A stretch of DNA of 36,338 nt, taken from contig JAFGKL010000147.1 of assembly GCA_016928585.1 (NCBI GenBank), positions 1-36,338 of the forward strand, in the 5' to 3' direction. Numbering within the stretch: position 1 is the first letter of the stretch; every line of letters begins with the position of its first letter. A program made the position numbers and the translations under genes. Under the pieces are notes generated by a model, which did no database searches, was not told the DNA's origin, and saw nothing but the letters and a program-made list of their open reading frames with translations. This DNA comes from Sedimentisphaerales bacterium. GTDB lineage: Bacteria; Planctomycetota; Phycisphaerae; Sedimentisphaerales; Anaerohalosphaeraceae. Positions 17,671 to 27,478 of the stretch are shown here, piece after piece.

Positions 17671-18299
17671 TAGCCAAGATAAAAGGAAAGCTGGTAAGTA
17701 TAGGCAGTGAGAGCGGACTTGTTGAGGTTGGGCAGGTTTGTTATGAGGTGATGTTGCCGGGATATGTTATAAGCGGGCTTTCTAGTAAGGTTGGCAGCGA
17801 GATCACTCTTTGCACGACGGAATACTTTGAAGGGACACCTGGCGGTGGCAACCTTGTGCCGAGAATGATAGGTTTTTTAAACCAGGGGGAGAAGGAATTT
17901 TTCAAGAAGTACACCGGCGTAAAGGGGATGGGAGTGAAGAAGGGATTGAAATCGCTTGCGATGCCGATAGCTACCATTGCCAATGCCATAGAGACAGGTG
18001 ATGAAAAGATCCTTGTGTCGCTTCCTTCGATAGGCAAACGTCTTGCCCAGCATATGATCGCAGAGCTTAAAGGCAAACTGGAGGGATTCGCAATTGGGTC
18101 AGCAGAGGGAGCGACGGCAGGCAAGGCCGGGTACGAGGCATACCAGATCGAAGCGATGGAGATATTGATAGCGTGGGGCGAAAAGAGGACCGATGCGGTG
18201 GAGCTAATCGATCTTGCCAGCGAAAAGCATCCCGATATTAAAACAGCAGAAGAGCTTGTTCCGTTAGTTTATCGGATCAAGCAGGGCATAGAAGTTTAA
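17667..18299 (+). CDS. ruvA: Holliday junction DNA helicase subunit RuvA
   Basis: MIAKIKGKLVSI start overlapping the ruvC stop (ATGA); HhH-like region GVKGMGVKKGLKSLA and LPSIGKRLAQHMIAELKGK. Confidence 0.92.
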   Translation: MIAKIKGKLVSIGSESGLVEVGQVCYEVMLPGYVISGLSSKVGSEITLCTTEYFEGTPGGGNLVPRMIGFLNQGEKEFFKKYTGVKGMGVKKGLKSLAMPIATIANAIETGDEKILVSLPSIGKRLAQHMIAELKGKLEGFAIGSAEGATAGKAGYEAYQIEAMEILIAWGEKRTDAVELIDLASEKHPDIKTAEELVPLVYRIKQGIEV

Positions 18300-18307
18300 G
18301 GAAAATT

Positions 18308-19351
18308 ATGGCGATAGACAGGGTATTGAGTTCGGATTCAGGCGGGCTGCAGGAAGAGTCGTTTAACTATGCGCTTCGTCCCAAACAGCTTGATGAAGTT
18401 GTCGGGCAGGAAAACATAAAAAACAAGCTTTCTATTGCGATCAAAGCGGCAAATAAACGAGGAGAGCCTCTTGAGCATATGCTTTTTTACGGGCCGCCGG
18501 GACTTGGCAAGACAACGCTTGCAAATGTTATTGCCAATGAGATGGGGGCGGCGATCAAGACTTCTTCCGGTCCCTCACTTTCGAAACAAGGCGATGTGAT
18601 GGGGCTTTTGAGCAATATCAATACCGGTGATATTCTTTTTATAGATGAAATACACAGGTTAAGTGCCCCGGTAGAAGAATTTATATATCCTGCGATGGAA
18701 GATTTTAAAGTTGATTTTACGGTCGACAGCGGGATGCATGCCAAGACGATAAACTTTCCTCTGAAAAGATTCACACTTATCGGGGCAACGACAAGAGCAG
18801 GGCTGCTAAGCGCTCCGTTACGCGGCAGATTCGGGATGCTTTATCATGTGGAGTTTTACAGTAACGATGAGCTGATGCAGATACTGGAGCGATCGGCAAG
18901 GCTGCTGGAGCTTGAGTGTGCCGACAGTTCGTTAGAGCTGATAGCATCGCGTTCGAGGGGTACACCGCGAGTGGCCAACCGATTGCTTAAGCGGGTGAGG
19001 GATTATGCACAGGTTAAGGGTCAGGGCAAACTTACTATTGATATAGTAGAGAGTTCTTTGCGAATGGAACAGATAGACGAGCTGGGGCTCGATGAGCTTG
19101 ACAGGATGTTCCTGCGTGCCTTGATAGATGTTTATGACGGCGGGCCGGCAGGGATCGACGCTATTGCGGCAACATTGGGAGAGGAGCGTGATACATTGGA
19201 GGATGTCGTGGAGCCGTACCTGCTGCAGACTGGATTTTTGAGAAGGACAAAGCGGGGCAGGGAAGCGACCAGACAAGCGTTTGAACATTTGGGCCTTGAA
19301 TATAAAAGCGGGCCTGAGAAAAAAGAAAATGATACGCTGTTCGAAGAATAA
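18308..19351 (+). CDS. ruvB: Holliday junction DNA helicase subunit RuvB
   Basis: ALRPKQLDEVVGQ, FYGPPGLGKTTLA, LFIDEIHRL, GATTRAGLLSAPLRGRFG. Confidence 0.98.
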   Translation: MAIDRVLSSDSGGLQEESFNYALRPKQLDEVVGQENIKNKLSIAIKAANKRGEPLEHMLFYGPPGLGKTTLANVIANEMGAAIKTSSGPSLSKQGDVMGLLSNINTGDILFIDEIHRLSAPVEEFIYPAMEDFKVDFTVDSGMHAKTINFPLKRFTLIGATTRAGLLSAPLRGRFGMLYHVEFYSNDELMQILERSARLLELECADSSLELIASRSRGTPRVANRLLKRVRDYAQVKGQGKLTIDIVESSLRMEQIDELGLDELDRMFLRALIDVYDGGPAGIDAIAATLGEERDTLEDVVEPYLLQTGFLRRTKRGREATRQAFEHLGLEYKSGPEKKENDTLFEE

Positions 19352-19353
19352 AA

Positions 19354-20091
19354 TTATTTTTTTATAAATTGTCCTGCCATTCTCGGTGGTTTGCCGAGCA
19401 GTTCGGTGAAGTGATAAATAAGAACCTTTTCAATCTCATTTAAAGTTTTTTCGTTGGCCCGCGGCAGGTGTTTAAGATCATTTAAGCAAGCAGCGGCATG
19501 TTTCGAGAGTCTTATCTTATCCGTAAAAGCCTGTTCACAATCACGACAGACAATTCCATTGGCCAAGCTGGTGAAATAAACATACGGCCAGTTTTCATTA
19601 AAGGGGGTTTTGCAGCTTGTGCAGGCACTTAGGACAGGTTTTGTGCCAATGTCACTTAACAGGGTAAGTTGAAAAATAATTAATAAGGCAAGGGCTTCAA
19701 AGTCGTTCTTTATATTCTGGATGTCAGTAAGAAATTGTGTAAAGGAGTCAAATAACTCCGGATGGGGATCGTAGTCGTGGGTAAATTTGTCGAGCAATTC
19801 TGCAGCGAAAAAGGCACAGTTTAGGTTATACAGGCGGGATCTTAAACCGATGAAAACGGGTTTTTGTTCGAACTGAGTAAGTGTGGCGAGTTTTTGGGAA
19901 GCGGCAGGAGAAAAAACGATGTCTCCGCAAGAGAATATCTCGATGGGTCCGTCGAAGGGAGACTTGGCTCGTTTTGCTCCTTTTGCCATGGCCGGTACTT
20001 TGCCGAAGGATCTTGTAAGGAGAGTAACTACCTGTGAGGTTTCAGAGTAGTCGGTTTTTCTTAGGCAAACGGCCCGGTCTTTTTTTAGCAT
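19354..20091 (-). CDS. recO: DNA repair protein RecO
   Basis: N-terminus RAVCLRKTDYSETSQVVTLLTRSFGKVPAMAKGAKR; C-terminal CxxC..CxxC zinc site. Confidence 0.9.
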   Translation of the reverse strand: MLKKDRAVCLRKTDYSETSQVVTLLTRSFGKVPAMAKGAKRAKSPFDGPIEIFSCGDIVFSPAASQKLATLTQFEQKPVFIGLRSRLYNLNCAFFAAELLDKFTHDYDPHPELFDSFTQFLTDIQNIKNDFEALALLIIFQLTLLSDIGTKPVLSACTSCKTPFNENWPYVYFTSLANGIVCRDCEQAFTDKIRLSKHAAACLNDLKHLPRANEKTLNEIEKVLIYHFTELLGKPPRMAGQFIKK

Positions 20092-20097
20092 AACTTA

Positions 20098-21354
20098 CTA
20101 CTGATCAGTATCGGTTTGGATTTTTTCTATTCGCAGTTTTTTAATTTTTCTGGCTTCAGCAGCTATGATCGTGAATTTTACGTTTTCGTAGACAAAAGTT
20201 TCATCCTTTTTTGGGATGTAGCCGAGGTGCGAGAAGACAAAGCCGCCGACAGTATCGTAATCTTCGTCTTCCGGCAGGTCAAGCTCGAAGTCATTATTGA
20301 GGTCGTCTATATATGCTCTTGCATCAAGTTCTATAGTATTTTGATCGATCTGATTTATGGCCTCTGGAGGGATTTCTTCATATTCGTCGGCTATCTCCCC
20401 GACGAGTTCTTCAAGTATGTCCTCTATTGTAACGATGCCTGCGGTTCCTCCGTATTCATCGAGCAAGACGGCGATGTGCAGTTTTTGGTTTTTAAACTCG
20501 TTTAGCAGTATTCTTAGGGGTTTTGTTTCCGGAACAAAATAGACATCCCTTATTATATCGCGAATGTTGAAGTCCTGAATATCTTTGCCGATGTGAGAAA
20601 GAAGGTCCTTTGCGTAGACGAGTCCTATTATATTATCGATATTCTTTTCATAGACGGGGATGCGAGAATGCCCCGCTTTTGTGATCGTATCAAGTATTGT
20701 TTTAAGGTCATCGTCAACTTTAATTGCGACAAGGTCCGTTCGAGGTGTCATTATTTCTTCGGCGGTAGTGTCGCTGAGTTCGAGTACATTTTCTATCATT
20801 TCGGCTTCTTCTTCATCAACGACGCCTTCCATTCTGCCCTGTTCCACTATGCTCATTATCTCTTCCTGTTTTTCTTCCTGTTCCTGGCCCGGTGTGGATT
20901 CGGTTACACCTGCAAGCCGACGAACAAGACGATCATGAAATCTAAACAGAACAAGTACCGGTGAAGCGATACCGGCGAACAAATTCAGGACAGGATAGGT
21001 TTTTAAAAGTATCTTTTCTCCGGTGTGTTGAGCCCATGCAAGGGGTACTGCCAACGAGAATATTTCGAAGATGAGGATAGACAAAAGTATAGCGGGAAGG
21101 AGGTTATCGAAAAAGTTTATCAGCAAAAAAACGATGCTGACATTGGCAAGTATCCTGAAAAATGAACATGTAATAATATACTTTTCAGTATTTTCCACGA
21201 TGGTGTCAGCGATATGTTCTTTGTTTGCTGCCCTGAAGATATCGTAAAGTTTTACTCTTGAAAAAGCTCTTAATGCAAGATTGCTTAAAGAGAAGTACAA
21301 AGCGGTTGCGCACAGAAGAAATATCCATAAGAGCCGCCAACCAACATCATCCAC
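20098..21354 (-). CDS. CorC/HlyC (CNNM)-family transporter-like protein, DUF21 + CBS + CorC_HlyC
   Basis: N-terminal TM region; EIMTPRTDLVAIKVDDDL CBS region; AVLLDEYGGTAGIVTIEDILEELVGEIADEYE. Confidence 0.9.
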   Translation of the reverse strand: MDDVGWRLLWIFLLCATALYFSLSNLALRAFSRVKLYDIFRAANKEHIADTIVENTEKYIITCSFFRILANVSIVFLLINFFDNLLPAILLSILIFEIFSLAVPLAWAQHTGEKILLKTYPVLNLFAGIASPVLVLFRFHDRLVRRLAGVTESTPGQEQEEKQEEIMSIVEQGRMEGVVDEEEAEMIENVLELSDTTAEEIMTPRTDLVAIKVDDDLKTILDTITKAGHSRIPVYEKNIDNIIGLVYAKDLLSHIGKDIQDFNIRDIIRDVYFVPETKPLRILLNEFKNQKLHIAVLLDEYGGTAGIVTIEDILEELVGEIADEYEEIPPEAINQIDQNTIELDARAYIDDLNNDFELDLPEDEDYDTVGGFVFSHLGYIPKKDETFVYENVKFTIIAAEARKIKKLRIEKIQTDTDQ

Positions 21355-21396
21355 TTTTATTGTCCTTAAAAAACGAAATATTCTTTATTAGTCAAG

Positions 21397-21852
21397 CTAA
21401 TTACAGCCATATATTATACCGAAACCGGCCTGTTGTAAAATATCATCTTCAGTTTTATGCATTTTTTCAGCCTGCCGCCTATCAGCATCGTCAAAACCAA
21501 GGTTATGAAGCATTCCGTGGGTTATATATAGAGCCAATTCAGCCTCTATGGAATGGCTTCTTTTTTGGGCCTGCCTTTTAGCCTCATCAGCATTTACAAT
21601 GAGTTCAAATGTTGTTGCGTCATCGTCGGACAGGTTGAAGCTTATTACGTCGGTGGTGTTTTGCTCCTTTAGGAACTGTGAATTTACCGCAGTAATCTTA
21701 ACGTCGTCAACGACAGCAATACCGACAGAAGCTTTTTTAAGTCCAAATTTCAGGCAGATAGAATAGACGAGATCCTTAAACTTTTCAAAATCGGCTTTAA
21801 GGTCATTGTGCTGAGAAGTTATATCAACCGTTATGTCGTACTGGTCTGACAT
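21397..21852 (-). CDS. ybeY: rRNA maturation RNase YbeY (endoribonuclease)
   Basis: NTTDVISFNL, HGMLHNLGFDD variant of HGxLHLxGYDH. Start taken as ATG at 21852 (MSDQYD...), just after the upstream gene's stop. Confidence 0.88.
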   Translation of the reverse strand: MSDQYDITVDITSQHNDLKADFEKFKDLVYSICLKFGLKKASVGIAVVDDVKITAVNSQFLKEQNTTDVISFNLSDDDATTFELIVNADEAKRQAQKRSHSIEAELALYITHGMLHNLGFDDADRRQAEKMHKTEDDILQQAGFGIIYGCN

Positions 21853-21853
21853 A

Positions 21854-23404
21854 TTAGTTACCGTTCGGATTGTATTCAGTTTTTCGCAGCATGTCAATCG
21901 GTTCATCCGGTGACTTTGGGTAAGCTATCCGGCCGTGGTGATGAGCCGCCAGTGATTTTGATAAAGCTGCTTCGATCTTGCTTAGCTCTCTTAAGGTGAG
22001 GTCGCATTCGTCAAATTGTCCGTCCTGGAGTCTTTTCATGGCCATGTTATGAACGACAGTTTCGATCTTGCCGGGGTTGGTATCTGTGAGAGATCTTACA
22101 GCGCTTTCAGCAGTATCAGCAAGCATTATAATAGCGGCCTCTTTCGATCGTGGCTTTGGCCCGGGGTATCTAAATTCCGATTCGGAAACAGAGGTCTGCC
22201 TGTCGTCCTGTTTTTTCTTTGCTTCGTTGTAAAAATATTCGATAAGCGTTGTTCCGTGATGCGTTTCGATGAACTGCCTAAGTACGGAAGGAAGCCCGAA
22301 TTCTCTTGCAATCTCAATTCCGTCTTTTACATGTCCGATGATAATAAGCAGACTCATTGCCGGTGAAAGCTGGTTGTGGCGGTTTTCCGAGCCCATTTGG
22401 TTTTCAACAAAATAAGGGGGTTTGTTGATCTTTCCGATATCATGATAGTAGGCGCCTACGCGACAAAGCAACCCGTTTGCACCAATGGCCTCGGCGGCGG
22501 TTTCAGCGATAGAGCCGATCAGCAGGCTGTGGCTGAAAGTTCCAGGGGCCTCCATAGCAAGTTTTCTAAGCAAGGGCTGGTTTGCATCACTGTAGTCCAT
22601 TAGTGTCATACTTGTTGCAATGCCAAAGACCTTTTCGATCAGCGGTAAAAAACCCTGAATGACCAGTCCAACGGCTACGGTTATGGCGGCAGCGCTGCCC
22701 GAGGTATAAAAGATGAGCCATACGGGTTTTTTCTGAATGAAGCCCAGGGCCGCCGCTGTGATAAAGACCGCTATAGCAGCAAGAGTTGAAACCTCTATCA
22801 ACTTCATTCTTGTGCGTATCTCTTTAAGAGAAAAACAACATGCTACCACGCCGGCCATCATGGTAAGAAAGAGTTCTACGGTTGCGATCTTGCCGACAGC
22901 GAAACATGCCAGTATGCAATAGAACAACGTCATGCCGATAGCAAACCTTTGATTGTATGCTATAGTTAGAATAACGGCACTGGTTACGGCCGAACCGGTG
23001 GCAAGCCATATCCATTTTTCGGAGAATGACCCGATCTTTGCCATTATCAGCAGCACGACGAATAGACCGGTTAGTGCGATAAGTCTTGTTGGTTTTCTTA
23101 TAATGCGACTTTGATAGTGTTGGATATATAAGGCTGCGCCAATAGAGACTAGTATTACTATAGTTCCTATGGCGAATACTTCAGGGAGAGGCTTTAAAAG
23201 TTTAGTGTCGACCCGGAAGAATTTTCCGTCAGAGGTGTCTACGCTGAGCAATACGATCGTCAGGAGAATAAAGACGGTAAGAACAAATACAGCCAGGGGT
23301 ATAGGGCTGTTTACTATACCACTGATTCGATCAAATTTCTCCGCGGAGATATTGTCACGTACATGCTGGCGTCTTGCACTGATCTTTTTTTTCTTTAATA
23401 CCAT
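21854..23404 (-). CDS. 7TM-HD-type membrane phosphohydrolase (PgpH-like) lacking a large extracytoplasmic domain
   Basis: Multiple TM segments then PLLRKLAMEAPGTFSHSLLIGSIAETAAEAIGANGLLCRVGAYYHDIGKINKP HD domain; located between phoH and ybeY. Confidence 0.87.
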   Translation of the reverse strand: MVLKKKKISARRQHVRDNISAEKFDRISGIVNSPIPLAVFVLTVFILLTIVLLSVDTSDGKFFRVDTKLLKPLPEVFAIGTIVILVSIGAALYIQHYQSRIIRKPTRLIALTGLFVVLLIMAKIGSFSEKWIWLATGSAVTSAVILTIAYNQRFAIGMTLFYCILACFAVGKIATVELFLTMMAGVVACCFSLKEIRTRMKLIEVSTLAAIAVFITAAALGFIQKKPVWLIFYTSGSAAAITVAVGLVIQGFLPLIEKVFGIATSMTLMDYSDANQPLLRKLAMEAPGTFSHSLLIGSIAETAAEAIGANGLLCRVGAYYHDIGKINKPPYFVENQMGSENRHNQLSPAMSLLIIIGHVKDGIEIAREFGLPSVLRQFIETHHGTTLIEYFYNEAKKKQDDRQTSVSESEFRYPGPKPRSKEAAIIMLADTAESAVRSLTDTNPGKIETVVHNMAMKRLQDGQFDECDLTLRELSKIEAALSKSLAAHHHGRIAYPKSPDEPIDMLRKTEYNPNGN

Positions 23405-23485
23405 TTATTGCACCAAATAGTCGGGCTTATAATGCCGGGGTTATTCGATAATATTTTATCGGTATACCGGGTTAAGAGCCTGAAG

Positions 23486-24430
23486 TTATGTATTTTTTTT
23501 CTTTTTTTTGTCATATGCCTGTACGATATTTTGTACGAGGCTGTGCCTTACAATGTCCTCTTCGTTGAGTTCCACAAAACCAACACCTTTAATACCTTTT
23601 AGTGTATTGCATGCGTCGATCATACCACTTTTTTCTCCTTTTTCAAGGTCGATCTGTGTTATGTCACCCGTGATAATCATCTTTGAACCCCTTCCAAGTC
23701 TTGTCAGGAACATCAACATTTGCGATGCAGAGGTATTTTGGGCTTCATCGCAGATCACCACGGCTTCGTTTAAAGTTCTTCCCCGCATGAATGCCAGCGG
23801 GATGACCTCGATAATATCCATTTCGATGAATTTTTTCATCTGAGAAAAAGCCATCATGTCTTCAAGGCTATCAAAAAGCGGCCTTAGATAAGGGTTTACT
23901 TTTGCCTGTATGTCTCCCGGCAAAAATCCGAGTCTTTCCCCGGCTTCAACAGCGGGGCGTGCGAGGACTATTTTCCTGATCTGTTTTCTTTTTAGCATTG
24001 CAACGGCAACAGCGACGGCCAGATAAGTTTTTCCGGTGCCAGCAGGTCCCGTACAAAACGTAAGATCGCAGGAATTCATTTTTTTTATGTACTGCTGTTG
24101 TCCTTTTGTAAACGGTTCGATGATGGTTTTATTGGAATAGACTATAAGAGCATTTTTGTCGTAAGATTTCAGGTTTTTTTGAGCCATGGTGATAATGCCG
24201 GTTATGTCATCTTCGTCGAGCGTACCTTTTTGATTGAGACGCTGCTGCATTTTATCTATGACGTCGGCGGCCTTTTTTATATCATCGGACTTACCGGTAA
24301 TTATGATCTGGCTGTTTCTTGCCGTGATGGTAACATCCAGTTCCGAGTGAACAGTCTTTAAAAACTTGTCGGCGGGTCCGAAAAGTTCAATAAGCCGGGT
24401 TTTAGGATCCAATTGTATTTTGTGTTCCAA
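23486..24430 (-). CDS. PhoH-family ATPase
   Basis: GPAGTGKTYLAVAVAV, RPAVEAGERLGFLPGD, DEAQNTSASQMLMFLTRLGRGSKMIITGD. Confidence 0.94.
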   Translation of the reverse strand: MEHKIQLDPKTRLIELFGPADKFLKTVHSELDVTITARNSQIIITGKSDDIKKAADVIDKMQQRLNQKGTLDEDDITGIITMAQKNLKSYDKNALIVYSNKTIIEPFTKGQQQYIKKMNSCDLTFCTGPAGTGKTYLAVAVAVAMLKRKQIRKIVLARPAVEAGERLGFLPGDIQAKVNPYLRPLFDSLEDMMAFSQMKKFIEMDIIEVIPLAFMRGRTLNEAVVICDEAQNTSASQMLMFLTRLGRGSKMIITGDITQIDLEKGEKSGMIDACNTLKGIKGVGFVELNEEDIVRHSLVQNIVQAYDKKKKKNT

Positions 24431-24443
24431 AACAATATACCTT

Positions 24444-25322
24444 TCAGCTTATGGTCAACATAAGGAATAAATATGCAGCAGGTGCGGTTGCGATGGGCGA
24501 ATCTATTATGTCAAGAATGCCTCCGAAGCCCGGAACGGAACTTGCAGAGTCCTTTTGCTGTGCGTCTCTTTTTATCATGGATTCGGCAAGGTCGCCAAGC
24601 TGGCCAAGTACGGCAAAAAGCCCGCCGAAGAGAACGGCCATGACTGTGGACATTTTACCTGTTTTCACAGCGAAAACGACAGAAACTATCACGGCGAAAA
24701 GAATGGCTCCGGCCAGGCCTTCCCACGTTTTCGATGGACTGATCTTAGGTGATAATTTGTGTTTTCCAAAAAGTTTTCCTATGGTGTAAGCTCCAATGTC
24801 AGAGGATTTTACTGTGAAGACGAACATAAGTAACGGCCAGAGCCCGAGATCCACCCTGATACCGAGGACAAATCCACTTAGAAATCCCAGATAGAAACAA
24901 GCAAAAAGATTTGCGGAACAATTAGCAATAGTTCCGGTGTTCGCGAATTTAACAGCCTGCAGAACGAAGAGCATAAGCAGTATTGCAGCGGTTGTTGCGA
25001 TAATATGATACAGTTGGAACTGGAACGGGTTCGAGAAGAACTGGCGGATGTACCAGCCCAGCACAAGTACCATTGAAGCAGGTATTGTTAAAGTCCTGAA
25101 AATTTTCGGCCCTGTTCTTTCGATAAGGTTTGCGAGCTCGAGTTGCGCAGGTATTGCAAACAGAACGATAAGTATGCAAAGTATAGTGCCGCTGACAGGT
25201 AAAAGCGGCTGAGTTGTCGAAGCAGAGAGAGAGCCGTCGAGCCAGCCATCGACAAGGCATGCTCCGATGAATGCGACAACCATCAGGGTTCCAAAGAAAA
25301 GTCTATATTTGAGCATATTCAA
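24444..25322 (-). CDS. cdsA: Phosphatidate cytidylyltransferase
   Basis: SDIGAYTIGKLFGKHKLSPKISPSKTWEGLAGA and C-terminal GDLAESMIKRDAQQKDSASSVPGFGGILDIIDS signature. Confidence 0.94.
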   Translation of the reverse strand: MNMLKYRLFFGTLMVVAFIGACLVDGWLDGSLSASTTQPLLPVSGTILCILIVLFAIPAQLELANLIERTGPKIFRTLTIPASMVLVLGWYIRQFFSNPFQFQLYHIIATTAAILLMLFVLQAVKFANTGTIANCSANLFACFYLGFLSGFVLGIRVDLGLWPLLMFVFTVKSSDIGAYTIGKLFGKHKLSPKISPSKTWEGLAGAILFAVIVSVVFAVKTGKMSTVMAVLFGGLFAVLGQLGDLAESMIKRDAQQKDSASSVPGFGGILDIIDSPIATAPAAYLFLMLTIS

Positions 25323-25330
25323 ATCCTATG

Positions 25331-26107
25331 TTAGTTGACCTTCTGTGAATTTACATCTCCGAACCGCCTGGAGCGATTTGCAAATGAGCGAACCGCTTTG
25401 TCAATGTCTTCGGTTTTAAAATCCGGCCAGAGCGTGTCTGTGACATAAAATTCCGAATACGAAATCTGCCATAATAGAAAATTACTGATCCTCATTTCCC
25501 CGGAAGTTCTTATGACCAGGTCCGGATCCTTAAAGCCGTCAGTGTATAAATGGCTGCTGATGCAGTCGTGGTCGATGTTGTCGATGGATAGCTTTCCCTG
25601 CAGGCATTCCTCAGCGATAGCTTTTACAGCGTCTGCGATCTCCGTTCTTGCACCATAATTTAAAGCAAGGCCAAGTGTCATGCCCGTATTATTCTTTGTA
25701 ATGTCCGTCGTGGTATCAATAGCGTCAAGAACGGTTTGCGGGAGTTTTTTTCTCTGGCCGATATGATGGAGTTTTACATTGTTTTCAAGAAGGATCGGCC
25801 TTATGCCTTTGATATATTCGGTGTAAAGATACATGAGAAAATCTATTTCTTCTTTTGGTCTTTTCCAGTTCTGCATGCTGAAGGAATATAGGGTTAGGTA
25901 TTCGACGCCTATATCGACACAGTGAAGGGCAATCTTCTCAACGATCTTGCCGCCTTCGGAATGTCCCTGGAACCTTGGCAGTCCCCGCTGGGTGGCCCAT
26001 CTTCCGTTACCGTCCATTATGATGGCGATATGGCGCGGTATGTCATCTGTCGATACGCCTAATTTTTTTGCAGCTTTCTCGCGTTTTTGTTCGAAAGTAA
26101 GATCCAT
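25331..26107 (-). CDS. uppS: Isoprenyl transferase (undecaprenyl diphosphate synthase family)
   Basis: HIAIIMDGNGRWATQRGLPRFQGHSEGG, SFSMQNWKRP, DLVIRTSGEMRISNFLLWQISYSE. Confidence 0.95.
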   Translation of the reverse strand: MDLTFEQKREKAAKKLGVSTDDIPRHIAIIMDGNGRWATQRGLPRFQGHSEGGKIVEKIALHCVDIGVEYLTLYSFSMQNWKRPKEEIDFLMYLYTEYIKGIRPILLENNVKLHHIGQRKKLPQTVLDAIDTTTDITKNNTGMTLGLALNYGARTEIADAVKAIAEECLQGKLSIDNIDHDCISSHLYTDGFKDPDLVIRTSGEMRISNFLLWQISYSEFYVTDTLWPDFKTEDIDKAVRSFANRSRRFGDVNSQKVN

Positions 26108-26118
26108 TTGTCCCTACT

Positions 26119-27399
26119 TTAACTTTTACAGATCGCCTGACTTCTTTTTGGTCCGACCCCAACCATCGTTACAGGTATTTTTACGATGTTCTCTATCGCG
26201 GCAATATAATTTTTTGTGGTTTGCGGCAACTGGTCGTATGAGGTAACTCCAGAGAGATCTTCATGCCATCCCGGCATGGTTTCATATATGCATTCGACGG
26301 AAGAAAGTTCCACGGCATCCGATGGGAAGAACGTAGTTTCGGTACCGTTTATCCGGTATGCTTTGCAAATCTTCAGTTCGTCAAATCCTGCGAGGGTATC
26401 CAGATGCATCATGGCTATTTCGTTAACGCCTCCGATGGCTACGGTGTATTTAACAGCAATAGCATCGAACCAGCCGCAACGGCGTGGCCTGCCTGTTGTT
26501 GTACCGTATTCGTTTCCTTTTTCGCGGATAGTCTGGCCGATTTCATTGTCCTGCTCTGAAGGGAACGGGCCGGCACCAACTCTTGTGGAATATGCTTTTA
26601 CGACTCCGATAAATTTATCTACGAGCCTTGCGGGCACGCCACAGCCGGGGCTCATCCCGAGAGCGCTTGCGTTTGAGCTTGTTACAAAGGGAAATGTCCC
26701 ATGATCAATATCAAGCAGTGCACCTTGCGCGCCTTCAAAAAGAATGCTTTTGCCCGCGTCAATGGATTCGTGCAGATATTTTGTCGTATTGGTTATATAA
26801 GGTTTTAATTTTTCAGCGAAAACGACACACTGTTTAAAAATATTGTTTGCATCGATAGGCTCAGCTTTATAGAGAGCGGCAAATACTTTGTTCTTGTAGT
26901 CAACTATCTTTTTCAGTTTTTCTTTTAAGGAATCGACATTTCTGAAGTCGGCCATCCTTACAGCGAAGCTTCTTCCTATCTTGTCTGCATAGCACGGCCC
27001 TATGCCTCGTATGGTTGTTCCGATTTTATTTTTTCCGAGAGCGTTTTCACGGTGTTGATCTTCTGCCTTATGATAGTCGAGAACGACATGGGCGTTTTCG
27101 CTGATAAAGAGCCTGTCGTCAAGAGAGATGTTTCTTTTATCAAGGCCCTCGATCTCGTCTATAAGAATGCCGGGGTCAACAACAACTCCATTGCCGATGA
27201 CACAGCAGGTTTTTTTGCGGACGGCACCGCTGGGCATAATGTGCAGGGCGAATTTTTCTTCACCGATCACGACGGTATGACCGGCATTTGCCCCACCTGA
27301 GTAGCGAACGACGACATCGGAATTTTCGGCGAGGATGTCAACAACCTTTCCTTTCCCTTCGTCTCCCCATTGTAAACCTACAACGCAGCAATTCATCAA
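26119..27399 (-). CDS. purA: Adenylosuccinate synthetase
   Basis: VVGLQWGDEGKGKVVDIL, GGANAGHTVV, GTTIRGIGPCYADKIGR, TGRPRRCGWFD. Confidence 0.97.
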   Translation of the reverse strand: MMNCCVVGLQWGDEGKGKVVDILAENSDVVVRYSGGANAGHTVVIGEEKFALHIMPSGAVRKKTCCVIGNGVVVDPGILIDEIEGLDKRNISLDDRLFISENAHVVLDYHKAEDQHRENALGKNKIGTTIRGIGPCYADKIGRSFAVRMADFRNVDSLKEKLKKIVDYKNKVFAALYKAEPIDANNIFKQCVVFAEKLKPYITNTTKYLHESIDAGKSILFEGAQGALLDIDHGTFPFVTSSNASALGMSPGCGVPARLVDKFIGVVKAYSTRVGAGPFPSEQDNEIGQTIREKGNEYGTTTGRPRRCGWFDAIAVKYTVAIGGVNEIAMMHLDTLAGFDELKICKAYRINGTETTFFPSDAVELSSVECIYETMPGWHEDLSGVTSYDQLPQTTKNYIAAIENIVKIPVTMVGVGPKRSQAICKS

Positions 27400-27478
27400 A
27401 AAAGCCTTTCTGTTTTCAAAAACGTATTGTCATATTTTAAATAATCGTAAAAAATCCCGAAACCCCCTTATTGCAGGA

